A DNA stretch of 5,679 nt from an uncultured Bacteroidales bacterium. Lineage in GTDB: Bacteria; Bacteroidota; Bacteroidia; Bacteroidales; Paludibacteraceae. Every line of letters begins with the position of its first letter. Within the stretch, counting starts at the first letter, position 1. Both the position numbers and the translations under genes were made by a program. Of the stretch, positions 1 through 4,851 are shown one piece after another. The DNA lies in NCBI GenBank assembly GCA_937891905.1, contig CALATT010000105.1, forward strand, positions 1 to 5,679, written 5' to 3'. The notes beneath the pieces were generated by a model, which was given only the letters and a program-made list of their open reading frames with translations, did not search any database and was not told the DNA's origin.

Positions 1-38
1 GATTTTGTATTAAATTGTTTTTGGCGATATTGCCATTG

Positions 39-46
39 CAAAAATA
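39..46 (-). promoter_or_regulatory. Candidate Bacteroidetes-type -7 promoter box, leftward
   Basis: Read on the minus strand these bases are TATTTTTG, which fits the Bacteroidetes -7 consensus TAnnTTTG. A T-rich stretch (complement of 64-69) lies about 19 bases upstream, roughly where the -33 TTTG box would sit, but it doubles as the U-tract of the terminator next door. It would drive a leftward gene outside the window. The region is AT-rich, so a chance match is quite possible. Confidence 0.27.
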
Positions 47-63
47 CAAAATTGATTAGACAC

Positions 64-91
64 AAAAAAGTCGCAACCAATAGTCACGACT
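64..91 (-). terminator. Rho-independent terminator closing the cluster
   Basis: On the minus strand the arm AGTCG (87-91) pairs with CGACT (69-73), and the pairing can extend one base by a G-U pair. The loop is about 11-13 bases. It is followed by a run of six T residues (64-69). It sits about 40 bases past the stop codon of the last leftward gene, where a terminator for the cluster is expected. The stem is short, so termination may be partial. Confidence 0.6.
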
Positions 92-132
92 AAGAATTAA
101 TAAATTTACAGATTTCAGATGGCCAATTGCGT

Positions 133-1017
133 CTATCGCAGTAGCCACTGCGTGAAGGGGATGGAAGCCTCGCGGGTGAGGTGCGTAGGATTATACCAGC
201 CGCCTTCCGGCACTTCCCAATCGGTGGCATCGATATAGACTGCCGGTGCGGTGAGCGCAGAGAAAATACTATCATGCAGCGCCACTTGTTTTGGCGGCAA
301 AGCAGACACATACGCATCCATAGCAGGCATACTCACCACCAGCAACTGCACATCACGCGCAGCACAGAGCGCAACGATACTATCCAGATAAGCACTATTT
401 TGCGCTATTACATCGCGGATAGCATCCACCTCCACCCTATCGTTCGCCACCATGGCGGCTATATCCTTATTCCAAAACTCGGTCTGCTGCGCCACTGCTA
501 TGCTATCATGTCCCAAACGCTGGCCCAAGGAGTCACAGCGTGTGACATCACGGGAGATGATATACTTGATAATCTTTTTGGTGAGCAATGGCATATCGAA
601 GATTTCCATGCTATACTTGCTGATAGGCCATCGCGGATAGAGGTTCATATAGAGCGTGTAATAGAGGCGTCTATTATCTTGGGTGCGCATTGCCAATGTG
701 CCGTGACCTACACCTAAGATGACCGTCTGCAAGCTATCCATCTGCGGGATATAACGCGCCAAGAGACGATAGTCGTCCTCGAGAGTCTGACTGCTATTGG
801 AGAGATTAAAAGCGGCTGGCATTTCCGATGGTGCAAGTCCGTCATAGGCGTAGGACGAACCGAGGATGAGAGTGCATATATGCGCGGCATGCTGCTCCAT
901 GTACTGGTGCTTGTAGGTATAAGAGTTCGGAATGCGCTCAGCGATGCATTCCAAAGCTATACCGCCCAAAATCAGCGGGATGGCGAAGAGGAGTATTTTC
1001 TTTATGAATTGCTGCAT
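133..1017 (-). CDS. SGNH/DltD-like membrane-anchored protein, probable partner of the MBOAT acyltransferase
   Basis: The product has 294 residues. Residues 7-24 form a hydrophobic N-terminal segment after a basic start (MQQFIKK), which suits a signal anchor with the rest in the periplasm. A GSS motif at 53-55, within LILGSSYAYDG, matches block I of SGNH-like enzymes, with Ser54 or Ser55 as candidate nucleophile. A C-terminal NPTHL places His279 as the likely catalytic histidine. Relatives such as DltD or AlgX/AlgJ act with an MBOAT protein to move acetyl or other acyl groups onto an exported polymer, and the MBOAT gene upstream (1478-3010) supports that role here. The usual Asp three residues before the His appears to be Asn276, so catalysis is less certain. 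The start at 1017 puts the anchor at the N-terminus; an octamer array ends four bases before it. Exact substrate is unknown. Confidence 0.72.
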   Translation of the reverse strand: MQQFIKKILLFAIPLILGGIALECIAERIPNSYTYKHQYMEQHAAHICTLILGSSYAYDGLAPSEMPAAFNLSNSSQTLEDDYRLLARYIPQMDSLQTVILGVGHGTLAMRTQDNRRLYYTLYMNLYPRWPISKYSMEIFDMPLLTKKIIKYIISRDVTRCDSLGQRLGHDSIAVAQQTEFWNKDIAAMVANDRVEVDAIRDVIAQNSAYLDSIVALCAARDVQLLVVSMPAMDAYVSALPPKQVALHDSIFSALTAPAVYIDATDWEVPEGGWYNPTHLTREASIPFTQWLLR

Positions 1018-1021
1018 ATGG

Positions 1022-1053
1022 TGGGGCTATTAGGCGAGGAGGCGAGGAGGCGA
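1022..1053. repeat. Octamer array (4 units), left arm of an inverted pair around the four-helix-bundle gene
   Basis: Four consecutive 8-base units occur on the plus strand. Unit 2 is TTAGGCGA (1030-1037); units 3 and 4 are both GGAGGCGA (1038-1045, 1046-1053); unit 1 is a divergent TGGGGCTA. By my hand count the array matches the minus strand of 1446-1477 at 25 of 32 positions, with the units in the same register, making an imperfect inverted repeat. It forms the leader just before the SGNH-like gene's start codon. Confidence 0.75.
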
Positions 1054-1057
1054 GGGA

Positions 1058-1138
1058 TTATTTAAAAGTTGAAGATCTTTTTCTAAGAAAACACATAGAT
1101 TGAATCATCTTGCTAATGTTTTCTATTTGTTCTTCCAA
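1058..1138 (-). other. Out-of-frame C-terminal coding remnant of the four-helix-bundle gene
   Basis: Read on the minus strand from 1138 in the frame starting TTG GAA GAA, this stretch encodes LEEQIENISKMIQS and then a basic tail ending at a TAA stop (1058-1060). That is the typical amphipathic end of S23/IVP four-helix-bundle proteins, but the frame is shifted by one from the ORF that ends at 1123. A single base lost near 1138-1143, in the CCAATTGG context, would explain the break. Joined to the upstream part it gives about 121 residues, the usual family size. The frame-restored stop lies only a few bases from the left octamer array. Confidence 0.68.
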
Positions 1139-1425
1139 TTGGAAAACATTGTATCATCAATATATTTGAGGTCACGAGATATATCTAACTGTGCATACAA
1201 TTCCATTAAGGAACCATATGCAATATTTAAGAAATGAGCTTGGTCTTTATCAGACAATCGTCCCATTCCTTCTGCTATATTAGATGGCACGGATATAGCA
1301 GCACGACGCATTTGGTTACAAAGAGCAAAGCGTTCTGTTTCAGGAAATAATTCTAACATCTTATATACTAGAACAACTAACTCTTTTGATTTTTGATACA
1401 CAATTAGATTTGCAAATCTCTTCAT
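1123..1425 (-). CDS. Four-helix-bundle protein (S23 / 23S rRNA intervening-sequence protein family), probably frameshifted at the 3' end
   Basis: The 100-residue product carries the family's hallmarks: an opening like F-x-x-L-x-V-Y-Q-K at 4-12, FALCNQMRRAAISVPSNIAEG at 33-53, and a third helix with AYGSLMELYAQLDISRDL at 69-86. The family is known from ORFs inside intervening sequences of 23S rRNA, for example in Leptospira, and as stand-alone chromosomal genes. It is structurally related to the Avd accessory protein of diversity-generating retroelements, but no reverse transcriptase is visible here. The molecular role of stand-alone members is not established. The last few residues (NWKNK) do not fit the family, and the expected fourth-helix sequence continues in another frame to 1058. 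The gene is therefore likely a recent pseudogene, a truncated variant, or affected by a sequencing error. It separates the MBOAT from its SGNH-like partner. Octamer arrays flank it, and its leader is AT-rich with no clear Shine-Dalgarno site. Confidence 0.82.
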   Translation of the reverse strand: MKRFANLIVYQKSKELVVLVYKMLELFPETERFALCNQMRRAAISVPSNIAEGMGRLSDKDQAHFLNIAYGSLMELYAQLDISRDLKYIDDTMFSNWKNK

Positions 1426-1445
1426 AATATATAATATTTTATTCT

Positions 1446-1477
1446 TCGCCTCATAGCCTTATCGCCTAATCGCCTTA
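1446..1477. repeat. Octamer array (4 units), right arm of the inverted pair; abuts the MBOAT stop codon
   Basis: Four 8-base units on the plus strand are TCGCCTCA, TAGCCTTA, TCGCCTAA and TCGCCTTA in order. On the minus strand they read as variants of TTAGGCGA. The array ends exactly one base before the MBOAT stop codon (1478-1480). It is the inverted counterpart of the array at 1022-1053. A 20-base AT-rich leader separates it from the start codon of the four-helix-bundle gene. Confidence 0.78.
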
Positions 1478-3010
1478 CTAAAACTGAAAATATATAAACT
1501 CAGTTGTCTTATCAGTAGCAAACCAGTAAATGAGGAGCACGATGGCATAGTACACCCAGCGATTATGCGGGAGAGGGGCGGTATCCTGTTCGCGGCCACG
1601 CCATTCAACAACTATCATCAGCACTATCATCGCTATGGAAACCCATACCATTGGATCGGTAATCATAGGAAGCGTAAAGAGCGAAGCCGTACCCATTCCG
1701 CATATATATCCCCACGCATCGGCGATAGAGGGAGCGCGGAAGATTATCCATCCTATTACTACCAGAATGAAAGTAACAAGCATTTGTAGCACTTCACGCC
1801 ATGTAGGCAATAAGCGTCCTTCTGCAACCTGATTGGTATATTTGCGGTTCTTACCCATCAGTAACAATGGTACAAAAAGCAAAGCATGGTATGCTCCCCA
1901 AACGATGAAAGTCCAATTAGCACCATGCCAAAAACCACTTAGGAGGAAGATAATAAAGGTATTACGGACGGCGATCCATTTTGTGTACCTTGCCTCAATC
2001 GCCTTATCGCCTTTTAACCTTATCGCCTCTGGAATATTAGGGCGTGAGCCACCAAGTGGAATATACACATAATCGCGGAACCAAGTGGTCAACGATATAT
2101 GCCAGCGGCGCCAGAACTCCGCTATATCGCGTGAGAAGTAGGGCACATTGAAATTGCGCATCAGTTGGATACCAAACAACTTGGCTGCACCTATCGCTAT
2201 ATCCGAATAACCCGAGAAATCACCATAGATTTGGAATGTAAATAGTATAGCAGCGAGCACCAATGTACTACCCGATTGGGTATCGTATGTTGCCCATACT
2301 TGATCCACATAAGTGGCACAGTTATCAGCAATGACGATTTTCTTGAATAGTCCCCATAGTATCTGCCGCATACCATCTACTGCCTGTGCGTAATCGAAAG
2401 TGCGCTTGCGCTGAAATTGCGGCAAGAGGTTCGTAGCGCGCTCAATAGGACCTGCCACGAGTTGTGGAAAGAAACTAAGGAAGGCTGTAAAAGATACTAT
2501 GTCTTTGGTGGGCTGTATATGCCCGCGATAGACATCGATAGAGTACGAGAGGGCTTGGAAAGTATAGAAACTGATACCAACTGGCAAGATTAAATGGAGC
2601 AGCAAGAAATCCGACTCTATACCCAATAGTTGCGCAAACTCGCAGGCAAAGAAGTCATAGTATTTATATACACCTAAAATACTGAGATTGACTATAATAT
2701 TGGATATGAGCCAAAATTTTGGCTTTTGTGTAAGGTGTAGTGTGTAAGGTGTATTTTCTTCTTTCACCTTCTCGCCTCCTCGCCTTCCTATCAGCAAGCC
2801 ACTTCCCCACGAGCAGAAAGTGGTGATCGCAATAAGTATCAAGAATCGCCAGTCCCACCAACCGTAGAAGATATAACTTGCAACAACGATGAACGCATTC
2901 TGCAGCCACAATTGATGCTTGCACTTGCTGAGTGCGTAATCAAACACAAACCAATAGAGCAGAAACACTATTGGGAGGAAGATGAGATATTCGAAGGAGT
3001 TAAAAAGCAT
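1478..3010 (-). CDS. MBOAT-family O-acyltransferase (DltB/AlgI-like)
   Basis: This is a 510-residue multipass inner-membrane protein with about ten hydrophobic segments, the first at 8-24 and the last near 486-498. Diagnostic blocks are in order: LILPVGISFYTFQALSYSID (140-159), FPQLVAGPIERA (181-192), FQIYGDFSGYSDIAIG (259-274), FWRRWHISLTTWFRDYVYIP (299-318) and FLLSGFWHGANW (355-366). His304 in RRWHIS and His362 in WHGAN are the conserved MBOAT histidines. The family moves an acyl group, commonly acetyl, across the membrane for polysaccharide O-acylation together with an SGNH/DltD-like protein, here probably 133-1017. The end FIYFQF is typical, so the C-terminus looks complete. Two hydrophilic inserts near 75-95 and 328-341 coincide with octamer and 14-base repeats, and probably explain a length above the usual 460-480. 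An octamer array lies directly before the start codon. O-acetyl as the transferred group is inference. Confidence 0.92.
   Translation of the reverse strand: MLFNSFEYLIFLPIVFLLYWFVFDYALSKCKHQLWLQNAFIVVASYIFYGWWDWRFLILIAITTFCSWGSGLLIGRRGGEKVKEENTPYTLHLTQKPKFWLISNIIVNLSILGVYKYYDFFACEFAQLLGIESDFLLLHLILPVGISFYTFQALSYSIDVYRGHIQPTKDIVSFTAFLSFFPQLVAGPIERATNLLPQFQRKRTFDYAQAVDGMRQILWGLFKKIVIADNCATYVDQVWATYDTQSGSTLVLAAILFTFQIYGDFSGYSDIAIGAAKLFGIQLMRNFNVPYFSRDIAEFWRRWHISLTTWFRDYVYIPLGGSRPNIPEAIRLKGDKAIEARYTKWIAVRNTFIIFLLSGFWHGANWTFIVWGAYHALLFVPLLLMGKNRKYTNQVAEGRLLPTWREVLQMLVTFILVVIGWIIFRAPSIADAWGYICGMGTASLFTLPMITDPMVWVSIAMIVLMIVVEWRGREQDTAPLPHNRWVYYAIVLLIYWFATDKTTEFIYFQF
1990..2030. repeat. Octamer array inside the MBOAT gene (5 units)
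   Basis: Five 8-base units occur on the plus strand: TTGCCTCA (1990-1997), two identical ATCGCCTT copies (1998-2005, 2006-2013), TTAACCTT (2014-2021) and ATCGCCTC (2022-2029). The array encodes roughly residues 328-341 of the MBOAT, within IPEAIRLKGDKAIEARYTK, between YIPLGGSR and the block before WHGAN. Family members I recall usually have only a short link there, so this looks like inserted DNA read in frame. Confidence 0.72.
2727..2754. repeat. 14-base direct repeat inside the MBOAT gene
   Basis: TGTGTAAGGTGTA occurs at 2727-2739 and again at 2741-2753, a period of 14. It encodes about residues 86-95 (NTPYTLHLTQ). It lies only nine bases from the octamer array at 2763-2786. Together they look like one composite insertion in the hydrophilic loop after residue 74. 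Confidence 0.7.
2763..2787. repeat. Octamer array inside the MBOAT gene (3 units)
   Basis: Three plus-strand units, TTCACCTT, CTCGCCTC and CTCGCCTT, share the same core as the intergenic arrays (minus strand GAAGGCGA, GGAGGCGA). They total 24 bases, an in-frame length, and encode about residues 75-83 (GRRGGEKVK). Orientation matches the arrays at 1446-1477 and 1990-2030. Confidence 0.68.
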
Positions 3011-3058
3011 TTAACGAATTAATGAGTTAATGAGTTAAGGAGTTAGCGATTAGGGGAG
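3011..3058. repeat. Octamer array in the MBOAT leader (6 units), abutting the start codon
   Basis: Six units of exactly 8 bases run from the base next to the MBOAT start codon: TTAACGAA, two copies of TTAATGAG, TTAAGGAG, TTAGCGAT and TAGGGGAG. TTAGCGAT resembles the TTAGGCGA core at other sites, suggesting that the TTAATGAG and TTAGGCGA types are variants of one family. I saw no TAnnTTTG promoter box in the 114-base gap 3011-3124, so transcription probably reads through from the glycosyltransferase genes. Confidence 0.78.
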
Positions 3059-3065
3059 TGCCTTT

Positions 3066-3083
3066 CATTAAACATTAAACATT
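3066..3083. repeat. Short 7-base tandem repeat (CATTAAA)
   Basis: CATTAAA occurs at 3066-3072 and 3073-3079, followed by a partial CATT. It sits between the octamer array and a small hairpin in the gap between the GT32-like and MBOAT genes. No function is evident. Confidence 0.5.
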
Positions 3084-3095
3084 GCGCATAGCGCA
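3083..3095. other. Small intergenic inverted repeat (TGCGC-ATA-GCGCA)
   Basis: Perfect 5-base GC-rich arms (3083-3087 and 3091-3095) enclose a 3-base loop. The transcript of the GT32-MBOAT gap could form a tight hairpin here. No T-run follows on either strand, so it is not an obvious intrinsic terminator. It may affect mRNA processing or stability. Confidence 0.4.
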
Positions 3096-3116
3096 CAACA
3101 CCCTACATTGCCAATT

Positions 3117-3143
3117 ACGCCGCACTATCCCATTATGCGGCGT
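3117..3143 (-). other. Hairpin straddling the GT32-like gene's stop codon
   Basis: The 8-base arms ACGCCGCA (3117-3124) and TGCGGCGT (3136-3143) are perfectly complementary across an 11-base loop that includes the stop codon at 3125-3127. No U-tract follows on the minus strand, so it is a weak terminator candidate at best. A 3'-end stabiliser or an attenuator between the glycosyltransferase and acyltransferase halves of the cluster is possible. Confidence 0.5.
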
Positions 3144-3874
3144 TTGAGTTTAATAAGGCGTGTGCGCCATTGAGGACCAAAGAAGTCAAGCAATTTGGCT
3201 TTCCAAGTTTTCTGCGCCCACGAACTAACACCCTTATGTTCACAATAAGTCTCCTCCGTACGCAAATCTTCACCCGTAGTGAGCACTGGACAGAAATAAT
3301 ACACAGGGAAGACATGCAAGAAAAATACATTATTCACATACACATCCTTCTCCACTCCATCTGCCACGAAACCTTGCGCCTCGAGACGGTCTGTGAAATA
3401 AGCTGTGTTAGGCGTCATATCATACGAGCCATCCTCCTTGATGAATGTGCGTGTATCATAGGTAGCCAACATATCGCTCACCCATGCACCATGCGGTTCT
3501 GACGCTATCACGCCCTGCATAACAGGTTGCCTTTTAGAACCCTCATAGCCAGCGAAAGCGGGATATTTATCCATCAAATCATCAAAGGGACGGAACACCA
3601 AGAAATCCACATCCATATACAAGCCGCCGTACTGCTCTAAGGCCCAAAGGCGGATATAATCGGACACGAAGGCGAACTTACGCGCCGCATATGCCTGCTG
3701 CACATAGAGCGGCATTTGTTGTAACCAACAATTAGACTTTTGGAGCGTTGTTTCATCCCAGCGCATGATTTGCCAATCGGGCATGTATTTTTGCCACGAA
3801 GCGATGCATTGCTCCGCCAGTTCGGGCAGCGGTTTCCCGCCCAACCATATGTAGTGAATAATCTTTGGGATCAT
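3125..3874 (-). CDS. GT32-like DXD glycosyltransferase (capsular/LPS polysaccharide synthesis)
   Basis: From the ATG at 3872-3874 the product has 249 residues. It opens with MIPKIIHYIWLGG, the classic start of bacterial DXD sugar transferases of the Gly_transf_sug (OCH1-like, GT32) type. The core SDYIRLWALEQYGGLYMDVD (71-90) contains the DXD metal/nucleotide-sugar motif at Asp88 and Asp90. The C-terminal part has EHKGVSSW (near 217-224), matching the conserved H-x-x-x-S-W ending. No membrane span is obvious, so it likely works on the cytoplasmic face of the inner membrane. An in-frame ATG at 3947-3949 would add 25 residues, but the 3874 start is preferred because family similarity begins there and it gives a 4-base ATGA overlap with the preceding gene's stop (3871-3873). 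Donor and acceptor sugars cannot be told. Confidence 0.88.
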   Translation of the reverse strand: MIPKIIHYIWLGGKPLPELAEQCIASWQKYMPDWQIMRWDETTLQKSNCWLQQMPLYVQQAYAARKFAFVSDYIRLWALEQYGGLYMDVDFLVFRPFDDLMDKYPAFAGYEGSKRQPVMQGVIASEPHGAWVSDMLATYDTRTFIKEDGSYDMTPNTAYFTDRLEAQGFVADGVEKDVYVNNVFFLHVFPVYYFCPVLTTGEDLRTEETYCEHKGVSSWAQKTWKAKLLDFFGPQWRTRLIKLKRRIMG

Positions 3875-4851
3875 TTTCTCATTCGTATTAACTTCTGTTT
3901 GCAATAGCTTCCTACCTGCATGAAGCGCTTCTTGGCGCGGAGAAACCAAATAGGCATCTTATAAGTGCGTAAGGCTGACGAGGGTTGTTGCGACCAATCC
4001 ACTTTCTTCAATTCCTGCGCAGCCATATCATGGTATCTATCATCCATCCAATATTCAAGCAAGCCGCTAACGCGAAGCTTGTCCAAAAGCGATTTCCAAT
4101 CATGCTTAACCTCCTCGTCTTGCAATTGCGCTATTACTTGCTCTATTGGTTCTAATAGGAAAAGCATATGGTGCTCGGGCGCATGCAGGTTACGCGTAGC
4201 ACGCAATGTGGCTGGCACATCGTTGTTATAGCATGCCAATGGTTTCTCGCAAAACGCCACCGGATAATGCAATGCCGTTTGTGCCCATAGCAAAAAATCT
4301 TCACCCAGTTTAACTCCCAACGGGAATCCGACCATCTCGTCAAACACTTTCCGCGGCATACATGCTGCACCTGTCCATATTGGCATTGCACCAGATTGGC
4401 AATAAGACTGTGGATAATTGATATAACCCGTCTTAAGAGTGAGCGCTACATGCGTCTTACCAGGTTTGTAGTAGATATAGTTCGTCGCATATAATCCTGC
4501 GTCTGGATAGTCCGCTATCAGTTGCACCATGTGTTCGAGGAAAGTAGGTTCCCACCAGTCGTCTGCATCAAGAAAACAAATATATTCGCCTTTACTCGCT
4601 GCCACACCATTGTTGCGTGCAGCGGATACACCTGCGTTCGGCTGGTGTATCAGGCGAATAGAATGAACGAGTGAAGGAGTTAATGAACGAACGAAGTCCT
4701 CGCAAATGGCAGCACTTCCATCCGTTGACCCATCGTCCACAATGATGCATTCCCAATCTCTATATGTTTGGGAAACCACAGATTCCAAAGCCTTCCGCAC
4801 ATAGGGGGCTTTGTTGTAAAGGGGTATTATGATTGAAAATCTTGGCCTCAT
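3871..4851 (-). CDS. GT2-family glycosyltransferase (GT-A fold)
   Basis: From the ATG at 4849-4851 the product has 326 residues. FSIIIPLYNKAPYVRKALES (5-24) and IIVDDGSTDGS (36-46) form the nucleotide-binding front of the GT-A fold. VSAARNNG (75-82) and FLDADDWWEP (93-102) supply the DXD-like metal-binding motif at Asp95 and Asp97. GEDFLLW (183-189) holds the probable catalytic acidic residue region. It should transfer one sugar to a lipid-linked glycan at the inner membrane. An upstream ATG (4864-4866) adds only five residues. The 4851 start makes an ATGA overlap with the preceding gene, like the next junction down, so it is preferred. Residues 54-64 (VRSLTPSLVHS) are encoded by an octamer array and look like an insert between helix and strand. 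Sugar specificity is unknown. Confidence 0.9.
   Translation of the reverse strand: MRPRFSIIIPLYNKAPYVRKALESVVSQTYRDWECIIVDDGSTDGSAAICEDFVRSLTPSLVHSIRLIHQPNAGVSAARNNGVAASKGEYICFLDADDWWEPTFLEHMVQLIADYPDAGLYATNYIYYKPGKTHVALTLKTGYINYPQSYCQSGAMPIWTGAACMPRKVFDEMVGFPLGVKLGEDFLLWAQTALHYPVAFCEKPLACYNNDVPATLRATRNLHAPEHHMLFLLEPIEQVIAQLQDEEVKHDWKSLLDKLRVSGLLEYWMDDRYHDMAAQELKKVDWSQQPSSALRTYKMPIWFLRAKKRFMQVGSYCKQKLIRMRK
4661..4692. repeat. Octamer array inside the second GT2 gene (4 units)
   Basis: Four 8-base plus-strand units (GAATGAAC, GAGTGAAG, GAGTTAAT, GAACGAAC) run in strict register. They share words with the leader array at 3011-3058, notably GGAGTTAATGA. They encode residues 54-64 of the GT2 protein, in the loop before IRLIHQPNAGVSAARN where relatives usually have only a few residues. 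The units are degenerate, so the array is probably old. Confidence 0.62.

Noticed and set aside
1..60. Second terminator or small gene at the left edge
   Set aside because: TTTTTG/CAAAAA and TGGC/GCCA arms are present but weak and AT-rich, and no ORF or RNA gene can be supported here.
181..717. Long plus-strand ORF (178 codons) opposite the SGNH-like gene
   Set aside because: The translation has no recognisable domain and is rich in His, Arg and Ile. The opposite strand holds a coherent protein with a signal anchor and SGNH blocks, so this is a shadow.
880..1065. Small plus-strand ORF ending in EEARRRG-type sequence
   Set aside because: Its tail is just the translated octamer array, and its body is antisense to the SGNH-like gene.
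1058..1425. Diversity-generating retroelement, because S23 proteins resemble Avd
   Set aside because: No reverse transcriptase, template repeat or variable repeat with adenine-directed changes is visible in the window.
1058..1477. 23S rRNA fragment around the S23-type gene
   Set aside because: The flanks are clear MBOAT and SGNH coding sequence, with no rRNA-like sequence seen.
3170..3502. Plus-strand ORF opposite the GT32-like gene
   Set aside because: It lies wholly inside a well-supported gene and shows no motif; an antisense shadow.
3875..3949. Extended N-terminus of the GT32-like protein
   Set aside because: The extra 25 residues lie within the preceding gene in another frame and do not resemble the family. 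The ATG at 3872-3874 begins the conserved MIPKIIHYIW and overlaps the previous stop by ATGA.
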